This document shows, in pieces, positions 16,889 through 27,101 of a stretch of 52,066 nt of DNA. Location: NCBI GenBank assembly GCA_030649835.1, contig JAUSES010000063.1, positions 1-52,066 of the forward strand. Direction: 5' to 3'. How positions within the stretch are numbered: the stretch's first letter is position 1; the number at the start of each line of letters is the position of its first letter. The DNA comes from a bacterium (GTDB taxonomy: Bacteria > Patescibacteriota > Minisyncoccia > Phycocordibacterales > UBA1550). A model generated the notes under the pieces. That model was not told the DNA's origin. It worked only from the letters and a program-made list of their open reading frames with translations, and ran no database searches. The position numbers and the translations under genes are program-made.

Positions 16889-17151
16889 ATCCCGTTAGAA
16901 GTCGCCTGCCCACTTTCGCCAGAACACAAAGTTGAGCTCAAGTGATGGCGGGCGGGCATAGTTCAGCTATTTCTACTGATGGAGGAAGTCGAATGTCCAG
17001 ATATTTTTTTCACTAGTCGTTAAACAAATACGGAAGTTCACGCGCTAAATAATTGAGATTTAGCTATCATATGAAAATTACTAGATATTATGAATACACA
17101 CGATACAATTACAGATACAGTCGCGCGTGAGCTTCCTACTTCTAACGGGAT
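16889..17151 (+). promoter_or_regulatory. CCCGTTAG inverted-repeat leader, atpB copy
   Basis: The left arm ATCCCGTTAGAAGT (16889-16902) and the right arm ACTTCTAACGGGAT (17138-17151) are perfectly complementary over 14 nt. Between them a second stem (GCCTGCCC / GGGCGGGC) is possible. The right arm ends in GGG followed by ATT CAT, in the atpB frame. At the other copies the same position is the ATG start codon. Confidence 0.75.
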
Positions 17152-17875
17152 TCATATTTCGCTTTCGGCAGAACAAATAGGGACTCTGTGGGGGATTCCC
17201 GTCACAAATACAATGCTCATGAGCTTTATCGTGTTTGCACTTCTCGCAATCCTTGCGTTTTTTGTACGCAAAAATCTCGCACTCATTCCGGGGCGACTCC
17301 AGACGGCGGTAGAGACACTTTTTGTCGGTATTCTTGACTACATGACGGAGACCCTAGAGGATGCAAAGCTCGCACGAAAACTTTTTCCGCTCATCCTCAC
17401 TATTTTCCTTTTTATTTTTACCGCAAATATTATTGAATTTACTCCGGGGATCGGAAGTATTGGCTGGACGCACGGAGGGGAGTTCACGCCGCTCCTTCGC
17501 TCGATGAATACTGACCTGAACACAACACTTGCGCTCACGATCATTGTCTTTATTGTTATTGAGGTGGTCGGGGTGGCAACATTGGGCTTCTTGAAATATG
17601 GCAAGAAATTTGTTAATGTTACCTCGTTCCTGGGTTTTTTGGTGGGCATTATTGAGCTTTTTTCCGAAGTAGCGCGTTTGGTCTCGTACTCGTTTCGTCT
17701 TTTCGGAAACATCTTTGCGGGAGAAGTGATGATTTTAGTTATTCAGCACTTTGTACCCATGGTACTCCCCGTCCCCATTATGCTCTTTGAGGTTTTCGTC
17801 GGTTTTATACAGGCGGCAATCTTTGCGCTCCTCACACTCTTCTTTGTGAAGATTGCGGTCACGCCGGCGCATTAA
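17090..17875 (+). CDS. atpB: ATP synthase Fo subunit a
   Basis: This is the membrane subunit that forms the proton half-channels next to the c-ring. About five to six membrane helices are present. The essential arginine lies in SYSFRLFGNIFAGE (R203 counted from ATG 17090), and the last helix carries the conserved FVGFIQAAIFALLTLFF. The first 20 codons from ATG 17090 do not resemble subunit a. The family-like N-terminus (IHISLSAEQIGTLWGIPVTN) begins at ATT 17150, exactly where the inverted-repeat leader predicts a start codon. The real start may therefore be ATT 17150 (241 residues). First gene of the operon. Confidence 0.93.
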   Translation: MNTHDTITDTVARELPTSNGIHISLSAEQIGTLWGIPVTNTMLMSFIVFALLAILAFFVRKNLALIPGRLQTAVETLFVGILDYMTETLEDAKLARKLFPLILTIFLFIFTANIIEFTPGIGSIGWTHGGEFTPLLRSMNTDLNTTLALTIIVFIVIEVVGVATLGFLKYGKKFVNVTSFLGFLVGIIELFSEVARLVSYSFRLFGNIFAGEVMILVIQHFVPMVLPVPIMLFEVFVGFIQAAIFALLTLFFVKIAVTPAH

Positions 17876-17882
17876 CGAGGTT

Positions 17883-18295
<413 letters not shown>

Positions 18296-18310
18296 TCAGC
18301 ATACATTCAC

Positions 18311-18754
18311 GTGGAACAGATCATCTCAGTATTCGGTATCAATTGGAAACTCCTCCTCATTCAGGGGGTAAACTTTGGTTTGCTTCTTTTTATTCTTCAT
18401 CGTTATCTTTACAAGCCAGTAATCGCTATGGTGGACGAGCGTCGTGAAAAAATTGAAAATGCCATAAAAGATTCCGAGCGGATGGAGGTGGAGCTCGGCC
18501 TTGCGGAATCCGAAAAAGCTCGTATTGTCCGTGAAGCAACAGTAAAGGGTGATGAGCTCATTGACGCTGCAAAAAAACACGCAGAAACTGCCGAGGCTAT
18601 GATGATGAAAGATGCACACAGAAAAGCAGTACATCTTTTGAACGAAGCAGAGCACCGTACAAACCGCGAGCATGATGAAATGCTCCAAAACGCTGAGCGT
18701 GAGGTCGCGCGCATGGCAGTGTTGTCTGCAGAGAAAATTTTGCGTAAAGCATAA
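18311..18754 (+). CDS. atpF: ATP synthase Fo subunit b
   Basis: The 147-residue stator stalk subunit has a single N-terminal membrane helix (WKLLLIQGVNFGLLLFILHRYLY) with the conserved KPVIAMVDERREKIENAI start of the soluble part. A long charged coiled coil follows (ESEKARIVREATVKGDELIDAAKK) and the C-terminus binds delta (REVARMAVLSAEKIL). The start is GTG 18311, and no Shine-Dalgarno is seen. The stop codon is only 7 nt upstream of the left arm of the atpH leader stem, which places that arm within reach of a terminating ribosome. Confidence 0.95.
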   Translation: MEQIISVFGINWKLLLIQGVNFGLLLFILHRYLYKPVIAMVDERREKIENAIKDSERMEVELGLAESEKARIVREATVKGDELIDAAKKHAETAEAMMMKDAHRKAVHLLNEAEHRTNREHDEMLQNAEREVARMAVLSAEKILRKA

Positions 18755-18761
18755 CCATGAA

Positions 18762-18881
18762 TCCCGTTAGAAGCCGCGGTCGCTTCGTGGAAGAAAAATA
18801 TATGAAAAAAAGTCGAACAAAATTTATTAAAAATAACATAATGCAAGGGCTTCGCGCGAGCGCGACCTGCTTCTAACGGGA
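18762..18881 (+). promoter_or_regulatory. CCCGTTAG inverted-repeat leader, atpH copy
   Basis: The left arm TCCCGTTAGAAGC (18762-18774) pairs perfectly with the right arm GCTTCTAACGGGA (18869-18881). The stem is prolonged by GGTCGC (18778-18783) with GCGACC (18862-18867). ATG of atpH follows GGG directly. Confidence 0.9.
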
Positions 18882-19282
18882 TGAAAGCATCATGGTACGC
18901 AGAGGCGCTTTACGGAGCGCTCAAAGAAGTTGCTACGGAGGCGGAGTCAAAAAAAGTTTTTGTCAGCTTTCGGAAGGTTCTCTTAACGCGAGGGCACGAA
19001 AAACTTCTACCATTTATTTCGCGCGAACTGGAGAAAATTCTTATTCGCGAGAAGAACAATAATGAAGTGATTTTGGTAACCGCAGATGCAAAGAGTAAAA
19101 ACAAATGGTCCCATGCATATGACCATTATGAAAAAGAAGGGACAATTCTCAAAGGCGCTATTCGTCAAGACAAAGTAGATGAATCAATTGTTGGAGGATT
19201 CCAAATAAGAATGAAAGGAACATTAATAGACGGCAGTTACAAAAAATCCCTAGTCGAACTTTATCGCAACGTCACTAATTAA
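18881..19282 (+). CDS. atpH: ATP synthase F1 subunit delta (short)
   Basis: The 133-residue protein links the b stalk to the alpha3beta3 head. It is shorter than the usual 175-180 residues. The C-terminal part keeps the family feature VDESIVGGFQIRMKGTLIDGSYKKSLVEL. The N-terminal helical domain is reduced (ASWYAEALYGALKE..). The start ATG 18881 directly follows the right arm of the leader stem, without Shine-Dalgarno. Position between b and alpha supports the assignment. Confidence 0.92.
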   Translation: MKASWYAEALYGALKEVATEAESKKVFVSFRKVLLTRGHEKLLPFISRELEKILIREKNNNEVILVTADAKSKNKWSHAYDHYEKEGTILKGAIRQDKVDESIVGGFQIRMKGTLIDGSYKKSLVELYRNVTN

Positions 19283-19293
19283 TAGGACACGAG

Positions 19294-19415
19294 TCCCGTT
19301 AGAGGTCATATAGTTAAATTATGTACTCTTCGGGCTTTATAAAGAGATGTGCTATTATTGCTAATTATTATAAGATAACTACGGAAATGCCTAGCATTTC
19401 CTACCTCTAACGGGA
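19294..19415 (+). promoter_or_regulatory. CCCGTTAG inverted-repeat leader, atpA copy
   Basis: The left arm TCCCGTTAGAGGT (19294-19306) and the right arm ACCTCTAACGGGA (19403-19415) are perfectly complementary. A small hairpin GGAAATGC-CTA-GCATTTCC lies immediately before the right arm, as in the mgtC copy. It begins 11 nt after the atpH stop, and the atpA ATG follows GGG. Confidence 0.9.
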
Positions 19416-20983
19416 TGAATACCATACTAATAGAAAAAATCAAAAAAGAAATTGAAGCGCTTGAACCGAAGACATCGGTGGAGCGCGTGGGTACCGTGGT
19501 CAAAGCAGGTGACGGCATTGCGGAAATCGATGGCCTTCAAAATGCGATGATGGCAGAAATGGTTATTTTTGAACATGCGGGCGGGAAGCACCTCAAGGAT
19601 ACTTTGGATGCAGAACCGATTGTAGGCTTTGTACTCAACCTTGAAGAGGATTTTGTAAAAGCAGTTATTTTATCTGGCGCTGAAAAAATAAGCGAGGGGA
19701 TGATTGTAAAAGGTACTGGAAAAACACTTTCTATTCCCGTATCAAATGGAATGGTTGGTCGCGTGGTCAATGCGCTCGGCGAGCCTATCGATGGCAAGGG
19801 TGCAATTAAAGAGGAAGACCGCATGCCTATTGAGCGTATTGCGTTTGGAGTTATCGACCGCGCAGGCGTGGATACCCCAGTGCACACAGGTATCAAGGCT
19901 ATCGACTCTATGATTCCTATCGGTCGTGGACAGCGCGAGCTCATCATTGGTGACCGTGGTACGGGCAAAACTGCTATTGCACTCGATACTATTTTGAACC
20001 AAATCACCGAGCCAAAAGAGACCCGCCCTATTTGTATTTACGTTGCTATTGGTCAAAAGGAATCAAAGATTGCACGTATTGTGGGCGAGCTCGAGGAACG
20101 CGGAGCGATGGCGTACAGTATTGTCGTCGTTGCAGGTGCATCAGAGGCGGCGGCACTTCAGTACCTCGCACCATTTACCGGCGCAACAATCGGTGAATTT
20201 TTTATGTTGAAGGGCAAAGACGCCGTAGTAGTGTATGACGACCTTTCCAAGCATGCAGTGGCGTACCGCCAGATGTCGCTCCTCCTCCGCCGTCCACCGG
20301 GACGTGAGGCGTACCCGGGAGATATTTTTTATCTACACTCACGCTTGCTCGAGCGTGCGGCAAAATTGAGTGAGAAGCTCGGTGGCGGGTCATTGACCGC
20401 GCTTCCTATTATTGAAACTCAGCAGGGCGACGTGTCTGCGTACATTCCGACCAACGTGATCTCCATCACTGACGGGCAGATTTATTTGGACACCGACCTC
20501 TTTAACAAAGGTATGCGCCCTGCGGTAAACGTGGGTCTCTCTGTGTCGCGCGTGGGCTCAAATGCGCAGACAAAGGCGATGAAAAAAGTTGCGGGTAAAA
20601 TTCGTTTGGAGCTTGCGCAGTTTCGCGAGCTGGAAGCATTTATGCAGTTTGCATCGGACTTGGACAAGGAGACAAAGGAGCGTATTGAAAAAGGTCGCCG
20701 TCTCTCTGAGCTCTTGAAGCAGACAAACGGCAGACCATTGTCATTTGAAAAGGAAGTACTCGTAATTTACGCGGGTGTAAACGGATTCATTGATAAAGTT
20801 AAAGTAGAAGACATGCGAATCTTTGAAGACAAGCTTGCGGAATACTTTGACCACCACGCGTCAGGGATTGTTGATGCAATCAAGAAGGATCGTGCGATTT
20901 CCGATGAGACCGAGGTCAAGCTAAAGCTTGCGCTCGCAGATTTTGCCACCTCACACCCTGAACTACACATTGCACATAAGTAA
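19415..20983 (+). CDS. atpA: ATP synthase F1 subunit alpha
   Basis: The 522-residue regulatory nucleotide-binding subunit of F1 is of normal length. The Walker A loop is GDRGTGKT (179-186) in the order expected for alpha. The adjacent [19 protein letters not shown] and the catalytic arginine-finger region [22 protein letters not shown] are intact. The N-terminal helix that binds delta is present ([16 protein letters not shown]). The start ATG 19415 lies directly after the leader stem with no Shine-Dalgarno. Confidence 0.98.
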   Translation: MNTILIEKIKKEIEALEPKTSVERVGTVVKAGDGIAEIDGLQNAMMAEMVIFEHAGGKHLKDTLDAEPIVGFVLNLEEDFVKAVILSGAEKISEGMIVKGTGKTLSIPVSNGMVGRVVNALGEPIDGKGAIKEEDRMPIERIAFGVIDRAGVDTPVHTGIKAIDSMIPIGRGQRELIIGDRGTGKTAIALDTILNQITEPKETRPICIYVAIGQKESKIARIVGELEERGAMAYSIVVVAGASEAAALQYLAPFTGATIGEFFMLKGKDAVVVYDDLSKHAVAYRQMSLLLRRPPGREAYPGDIFYLHSRLLERAAKLSEKLGGGSLTALPIIETQQGDVSAYIPTNVISITDGQIYLDTDLFNKGMRPAVNVGLSVSRVGSNAQTKAMKKVAGKIRLELAQFRELEAFMQFASDLDKETKERIEKGRRLSELLKQTNGRPLSFEKEVLVIYAGVNGFIDKVKVEDMRIFEDKLAEYFDHHASGIVDAIKKDRAISDETEVKLKLALADFATSHPELHIAHK

Positions 20984-20995
20984 TGCCAACTCGCT

Positions 20996-21028
20996 GTCTT
21001 TGCGAGCGCGTAGCGCGAAGCAATCCAG
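20996..21028. repeat. REP-like dispersed repeat, single arm
   Basis: GTCTTTGCGAGCGCG-TAGCGCGAAGCAATCC between atpA and atpG. It is followed by a C/A-rich stretch that ends at the atpG ATG. Confidence 0.85.
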
Positions 21029-21063
21029 CACCCCCTAAACCCTACTCACTAACACCTACCAAA

Positions 21064-22002
21064 ATGCCCTCAACACGCGCGATAAAAGGAAAAATACGTT
21101 CCGTCCAAAAGACACACCAAGTGACGAAAGCCATGGAGGCTGTTTCTGGTGTAAAAATGCGTAAGGCACAGCTTTCGGCACTCGTTGCGCGCCCTTACGC
21201 GATGTCAGCATTTCGTATCCTTTCTCGCATCACGCGCTCGGTAGATATTGCGAGCCATCCGCTTGTAGTGACACGCCCTATTCACCGCGTGCTTCTCGTT
21301 ATTGTCACGAGCGACAAAGGTCTCGCAGGTGGGCTCAACAGCGGTGTGACCAAACGTGCACTGCAAACACTGAGAGATATAGGTATTGCAAAGGAAAGTA
21401 CGGGTGTTCTCGCTATTGGTCGCAAGGGTGAAGACTTTTTTGCACGCCGTGGATACATCCTCGAAAAACATATTCAAACAATGAAGGATGAAAGTGCGAT
21501 TTCTGATTTTTCTAGTGTCGTGTCGCTCATAACAAAAATGTTCACTGACGGCACGTACGATGAATGTGTCCTCGTGTACACCAACTTCCGCTCTACGTTT
21601 GAGCAAGAGCCAGTGTCGAGGACGCTCCTCCCACTTTCACTCGATGGGTTGAAAGAAATGATCAAAGGCATCGTTCCAGAAAAAGGCGCATTTGCAGAGG
21701 CAAAAGTAAAAGAAGGAGTGAATGAAGATAGCCAAGCGACCTCATCGGACTACTTATTTGAGCCATCGCCAGAGGCAGTGTTTGAAACACTCATTCCACG
21801 GCTTCTCGCGATAGAGCTCCATCACGCATTCTTGGAAAGTAAAGCATCTGAGCACTCCGCACGTATGGTCGCCATGAGAAACGCCTCCGACAAAGCAGAA
21901 GAAGTCACCTTTGATCTCACTCGCGAATACAACAAGGTCCGCCAAGGTGCGATTACGAGAGAGATGAGTGAGATTATCGGGGGGATCGAAGCGATGAAAT
22001 GA
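21064..22002 (+). CDS. atpG: ATP synthase F1 subunit gamma
   Basis: The 312-residue central-stalk subunit rotates inside the alpha3beta3 head. The N-terminal coiled-coil strand is PSTRAIKGKIRSVQKTHQVTKAMEAVSGVKMRKAQ, and the C-terminal strand is SARMVAMRNASDKAEEVTFDLTREYNKVRQGAITREMSEIIGG. ATG 21064 gives this canonical start; the open frame further upstream overlaps atpA's end and the repeat, and is rejected. The ATG is preceded by the C/A-rich ACCCTACTCACTAACACCT leader instead of a Shine-Dalgarno. It is separated from atpD by a four-gene insertion. Confidence 0.96.
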   Translation: MPSTRAIKGKIRSVQKTHQVTKAMEAVSGVKMRKAQLSALVARPYAMSAFRILSRITRSVDIASHPLVVTRPIHRVLLVIVTSDKGLAGGLNSGVTKRALQTLRDIGIAKESTGVLAIGRKGEDFFARRGYILEKHIQTMKDESAISDFSSVVSLITKMFTDGTYDECVLVYTNFRSTFEQEPVSRTLLPLSLDGLKEMIKGIVPEKGAFAEAKVKEGVNEDSQATSSDYLFEPSPEAVFETLIPRLLAIELHHAFLESKASEHSARMVAMRNASDKAEEVTFDLTREYNKVRQGAITREMSEIIGGIEAMK

Positions 22003-22006
22003 TACT

Positions 22007-22105
22007 CGTAATTCCTCTTGTGCGGGGTACGGATATTTTTCTGCTGAAAAATTCCTCGTGCTCGCGTCGTCACGCTCGCAAGTCCCCGCACAAGAAGAAT
22101 TACTC
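22007..22105. repeat. Nested palindrome after atpG
   Basis: Outer arms around CTCGTAATTCCTCTTGTGCG and its inverted copy ending near 22105 match over about 21 of 23 bases. Inside is the 27-bp module 22029-22055, found again at 41152-41178 with one mismatch. Confidence 0.75.
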
Positions 22106-22146
22106 GCTGTAGAGGTTGGGGAGTGGTAGAAGTACATTTTGTGGGA

Positions 22147-22152
22147 TATACT
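22147..22152 (+). promoter_or_regulatory. -10 box of the atpG/atpD insertion
   Basis: TATACT ends 7 nt before ATG 22160, so the inserted genes probably have their own leaderless transcript. Confidence 0.5.
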
Positions 22153-22159
22153 TTCAAAT

Positions 22160-22438
22160 ATGATTAATGTCCCAAATGTAAGAATAAACGAAGTGATTGA
22201 AGTAGGAGCAAGAAGCAGTCCTTTTTCTTTGTCTCTGCGGGCCGTTGTTTGCAGTATCAATCCTGAGAAGGATTTTTTGTATGACATCGAAGTAGTGTAT
22301 CTACAAGAAGGATACAAGGCAGTGAAAGCAGAAGTGATTTGGGATGGCGAAATGTGGCAATTTAAAGATAGTTCTGGTATGGGTGTTTCTCTGAGTGAGA
22401 GCGAGAGTTACAAGTTTAAGGATATTTTAAAAAAATGA
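22160..22438 (+). CDS. Hypothetical protein, 92 aa
   Basis: Family not recognised. It is a mostly beta, soluble protein (SPFSLSLRAVVCSINPEKDFLYDIEVVYLQEGYKAVKAEVIW). ATG 22160 is chosen over the earlier TTG 22139 because the -10 box lies between them. It is the first of four genes that interrupt the ATP synthase operon and overlaps the next gene by ATGA. The A/T-richer composition differs from the atp genes and suggests acquisition. Confidence 0.6.
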   Translation: MINVPNVRINEVIEVGARSSPFSLSLRAVVCSINPEKDFLYDIEVVYLQEGYKAVKAEVIWDGEMWQFKDSSGMGVSLSESESYKFKDILKK

Positions 22439-23001
22439 AATTAAAAACAAAAGATGGTAAATATTTTAGCGAATTAGGCAGTTGGAGAAGTCTAGGTACA
22501 GCAATTTTTGCAGTAATCGTTTTAAAAATGGTCCAGTTAGATTTTTTTAGCCTTTGGACTGGAACTTTTATTTTTGCAATTATCATCGGAATATTTACTT
22601 TTTTTTCAGACATAAAACAATGGTCTACGACTTTTTGGCAAAAAATTAGAGAGGTTTTTAAAAAAATACTTCAATTCTTTATAAAGAATTGGTTTTCCGC
22701 GATGTTTGTTATTCTTGCCGTGTTTGCTATCTATTGGTTTGGTGTACGTCCCGTTATTATTCGCAAGGACTGTTCAGTAGTTAAATGGATTGAGCCAGCT
22801 ACACTAGCTGAGCCAGCATCAAATAACTGGCCAGAGTGCTCAAAAGTTAATCCTTTCAATGACCCTAGTAACCCATTAGGAAGTCCTTCGTTTATTATAG
22901 ACTATTGCCACCCACCTCGACTAGCATCATCAGAAGGAAAAATGCAAAGAAAAGCGAGCGACAATGAGTATAAAATATGTCTTAGGGATAACGGTATTTA
23001 A
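22435..23001 (+). CDS. Hypothetical membrane protein, 188 aa
   Basis: Family not recognised. Three hydrophobic stretches are visible: LGTAIFAVIVLKMVQLDFF, LWTGTFIFAIIIGIFTFF and WFSAMFVILAVFAIYWFGV. A C-terminal part with four cysteines (DCSVV, PECSKV, DYCHPP, ICLRD) is probably outside the membrane. It is translationally coupled to the 92-residue protein upstream (ATGA overlap), so the two likely act together. It belongs to the inserted cassette. Confidence 0.6.
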   Translation: MKLKTKDGKYFSELGSWRSLGTAIFAVIVLKMVQLDFFSLWTGTFIFAIIIGIFTFFSDIKQWSTTFWQKIREVFKKILQFFIKNWFSAMFVILAVFAIYWFGVRPVIIRKDCSVVKWIEPATLAEPASNNWPECSKVNPFNDPSNPLGSPSFIIDYCHPPRLASSEGKMQRKASDNEYKICLRDNGI

Positions 23002-23044
23002 TTACTAAATATATGAGGAATAGGGGTCAGGTACCCTGGCTCAA

Positions 23045-23359
23045 ATGGGCGTAAATGTTGGAGCAGAGGTGGATGGCAAAAATGAAAATTTTGAGAGACC
23101 TGTTTTAGTTGTGCGTGTATACAATAAAGAAACTATGCTCGTACTGCCAATTACGAGTAAGGAGAAGTCAGACGACTTTCATTACGAAATTAAAATTCAT
23201 GCAAAGAATAGCGAAACTCGAGAAGAGTATACAAAATCAGTATGGATTAAGCTCACACAAGCGCGCGTTATTAGCAACAACCGACTTTTGCGAAAAGTGG
23301 ACATTGTTCATCAAGAGGATTTTGCAAAGGTAGTGGAAGCGTTTAGAAAATATATATAA
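23045..23359 (+). CDS. PemK/MazF-like protein, probably N-terminally truncated
   Basis: The 104-residue product matches the PemK/MazF fold from GVNVGAEVDGKNENFERPVLVVRV onward, then LVLPITSKEK and KLTQARVISNNRLLRKV. Family members are mRNA-cleaving toxins. Full-length relatives begin with a beta strand of the type E-I-W-W before G-V-N-V. That part is absent here: the frame upstream of ATG 23045 encodes nothing similar and the ATG falls inside the conserved strand. No antitoxin gene adjoins it. It is probably a remnant or an inactive regulator. A hairpin at 23366-23395 follows. Confidence 0.65.
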   Translation: MGVNVGAEVDGKNENFERPVLVVRVYNKETMLVLPITSKEKSDDFHYEIKIHAKNSETREEYTKSVWIKLTQARVISNNRLLRKVDIVHQEDFAKVVEAFRKYI

Positions 23360-23365
23360 AACATC

Positions 23366-23395
23366 GATACCCGTCACCTTGCGGTGACGGGTATC
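23366..23395 (+). terminator. Strong hairpin after the PemK-like gene
   Basis: A 13-bp perfect stem GATACCCGTCACC / GGTGACGGGTATC with loop TTGC. It has no T tail, so a terminator role is uncertain. Confidence 0.5.
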
Positions 23396-23565
23396 TCGGA
23401 GGCCGAAGCCCTAATATAGATAATATATACTACTTGCGAAGAAATATCAATCTTTACAGATTGGGTTATTCACAGCCCAAAAGCTCTGATTCTTGGCTTG
23501 GTTTTTTTGGTAAAAAGTGATAGAGTTCAGGCATTAAATAAGTGAAGATCCTGTCGATGTTGATT

Positions 23566-25519
<1,954 letters not shown>

Positions 25520-25549
25520 ATTAAGGAGCAACGCGACCATAATTTATCA

Positions 25550-25682
25550 ACCCAGTTAAATGATTTCAAATTAGCAATTTATCTAACCCCCATGATAAAA
25601 TCACAAAATAGTAATAAAAAGTTCTCGGCTCAGGCAACAGAGAATTTGAAATCACGATTTGGAAAATCGCATTTAACTGGGT
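25550..25682. repeat. Nested palindrome between atpD and atpC
   Basis: Outer arms ACCCAGTTAAATG (25550-25562) and CATTTAACTGGGT (25670-25682) are perfect. A second pair GATTTCAAATT / AATTTGAAATC lies inside, and a small hairpin CGATTT-GGA-AAATCG adjoins the right arm. The layout mirrors the CCCGTTAG leaders, but the arm sequence differs and the right arm ends 43 nt before the atpC ATG. Confidence 0.85.
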
Positions 25683-25725
25683 GTAAGTTTTTCTAATCGT
25701 TATCACTCATAAAAAAACTAACATA

Positions 25726-25962
25726 ATGATGAAACTCACAGTAGCAAAAGTAGATGAGGTACTCTTCAAAGGTGAAGCTGCGAGCTTGTCATGCAAAGGC
25801 GACAGCGGCGACCTTACTATTCTCCCACACCACGCACCTCTCGTAACTCCTCTCAAAAAAGGTGAGTTGAAAATTGTAGATGCAGAAGGAAAAGAGACGC
25901 GCATCTTTGCAGAGAGTGGAATTCTAGAAGTGGCTAACAACGAGGCAACCGTCATTCTATAG
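25726..25962 (+). CDS. atpC: ATP synthase F1 subunit epsilon (N-terminal domain only)
   Basis: The 78-residue protein corresponds to the beta-sandwich domain of epsilon: KLTVAKVDEVLFKGEAASLSCKGDSGDLTILPHHAPLVTPLKKGEL, ending at EVANNEATVIL. The usual C-terminal two-helix domain, which inhibits ATP hydrolysis in many bacteria, is absent. The enzyme therefore lacks this brake or uses another. It is separated from atpD by 206 nt with a nested palindrome and is the last gene of the operon. Confidence 0.93.
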   Translation: MMKLTVAKVDEVLFKGEAASLSCKGDSGDLTILPHHAPLVTPLKKGELKIVDAEGKETRIFAESGILEVANNEATVIL

Positions 25963-25994
25963 AAAATTAAAAATCCTGAAACTCGTAGCCCGTT

Positions 25995-26076
25995 GTCTTT
26001 GCGAGTACTCGAAGCAATCCACGGTTGCTTTATTAAAATTCTAGATTGCTTCGCAGGAGTACCTGCTCGCAAAGAC
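25995..26076. repeat. REP-like element, two inverted arms
   Basis: GTCTTTGCGAGTACTCGAAG at 25995 pairs with the arm ending CTCGCAAAGAC at 26076. The GAGTACT centre of the left arm and AGTACCTGCTC of the right arm are locus-specific. Confidence 0.85.
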
Positions 26077-26113
26077 GGACACTAAAACTACGAGTGATGC
26101 AATAGTAAATTTT

Positions 26114-26692
26114 CTAACCACGATTTAATTTCTTCAATATCTTCGGAATTGTTTTAAAATCCCTTTTAAGGGTCTCTCGGAGTGAGCCGTTGTAGAGCGC
26201 TGCAGCAGGGTGGTAGAGAGGGAGAAAGTGACGAATTTTCCCAAAGTGATTGGAAGTCAAAACGACCCCATGCGCCTCAGATATTTTTTCATCAGGAAAG
26301 AAATGATTCATTGCGTGTCGTCCGAGAAAAACAATGAGGAGGGGGTTGATATGTTTTATTTCCTCCTCAAGCCACTTCGCACAGTCGGCAATTTCCTTTG
26401 GTGTTGGGTCGCGGTTTTCAGGTGGGCGGTATTTTACAATGTTCGTAATATACACATCCTCGCGCTTCATTTTTATACTTTCAAGCATCTCCGCAAGAAA
26501 CTTTCCCGCTGAACCAATAAACGGTCGCCCCTCCTTATCCTCCTTCGCCCCTGGCGCCTCACCAATAAAAACAATTTGCGCATCTGCACTGCCGTCTCCC
26601 GGAACCCCCTGTATCGCAGTCTTCCGAAGCATGCACGTACATTCAGCAAGCCACTTTTCGTGAAGTGTTTTGAGTTTATTATCTCTTTGCAT
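26114..26692 (-). CDS. Uracil-DNA glycosylase, family 4-like
   Basis: The 192-residue enzyme removes uracil from DNA. Motif A is FIGEAPGAKEDKEGRPFIGSAG and motif B is LPLYHPAAALYNGSL, both as in family 4. Family 4 enzymes bind a 4Fe-4S cluster by four cysteines. Here the N-terminal pair is ECTCM (CxC spacing), the usual KCRPP is KYRPP and one cysteine remains in IADCAKW. The cluster may therefore be incomplete or lost. On the minus strand TGA-TATAGT ends 9 nt before ATG 26692, so it is probably leaderless. Confidence 0.9.
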   Translation of the reverse strand: MQRDNKLKTLHEKWLAECTCMLRKTAIQGVPGDGSADAQIVFIGEAPGAKEDKEGRPFIGSAGKFLAEMLESIKMKREDVYITNIVKYRPPENRDPTPKEIADCAKWLEEEIKHINPLLIVFLGRHAMNHFFPDEKISEAHGVVLTSNHFGKIRHFLPLYHPAAALYNGSLRETLKRDFKTIPKILKKLNRG

Positions 26693-26723
26693 ATGATGCT
26701 TACTATATCATTTTGGTAATTGC

Positions 26724-26753
26724 TTGACACCATTATTACTATAAGTGTAGTAT
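26724..26753 (+). promoter_or_regulatory. Promoter of the 60-aa gene
   Basis: TTGACA (26724-26729), an 18-nt spacer and TAGTAT (26748-26753). The leader is about 25 nt and contains GAGGAG. Confidence 0.7.
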
Positions 26754-26785
26754 GCACCTAGAATGTTGAATGAGGAGACTACCAA

Positions 26786-26968
26786 ATGAATGGAACTGTC
26801 GATACGCTCAGTGAGCTCAAGGCTCTGGTGGAAAAAGTTCAAATCAGTGATGAGGAAATAGTCTCGATGATTGGCCGACTAATGAAAGCTGAGGAAATAT
26901 TTACAGAACAACAGGAAGATCAAGCTAGAAATCTACCAGGACTGCTTGTCATTACTTATACTGTTTGA
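26786..26968 (+). CDS. Hypothetical protein, 60 aa
   Basis: Family not recognised. It is acidic and largely helical (VDTLSELKALVEKVQISDEEIVSMIGRLMKAEEIF), with a hydrophobic C-terminus (LPGLLVITYTV). Its unit is complete: consensus-like promoter, Shine-Dalgarno GAGGAG 8 nt upstream of ATG, and a terminator at 26974-27010. The quality of the signals supports a real gene despite its size. Confidence 0.65.
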   Translation: MNGTVDTLSELKALVEKVQISDEEIVSMIGRLMKAEEIFTEQQEDQARNLPGLLVITYTV

Positions 26969-26973
26969 TGGAG

Positions 26974-27010
26974 AAAACCGCGGCACGTTACTTACGTGGC
27001 CGCGGTTTTT
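26974..27010 (+). terminator. Terminator after the 60-aa gene
   Basis: A long GC-rich stem (AAACCGCGGCACGT / ACGTGGCCGCGGTTT, one bulge) is followed by TTTTT. Confidence 0.85.
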
Positions 27011-27101
27011 ATTCATATTGTGCATACTATAGCATTGTGGTTAATTTTGATTCAAATTTGTAATGTGATAGCATCTACTCAGGTCGTTTTATAAGGAGAA
27101 A

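Noticed and set aside
16866-17150. tRNA, tmRNA or a known riboswitch in the atp leader
   Set aside because: No T-loop GTTCGAnTC, CCA-type acceptor or motif of a riboswitch class that I can recognise; the only clear structure is the inverted repeat.
18811-18875. A short ORF (MKKSRTKFIKNNIM...) within the atpH leader
   Set aside because: No Shine-Dalgarno, and no counterpart in the other leader copies; its stop falls in the right arm by chance.
18762-18881. Group I intron or self-cleaving ribozyme for the CCCGTTAG elements
   Set aside because: The elements are only about 100-130 nt, with no P3-P8 core, and I could not fit twister, hammerhead or HDV core sequences.
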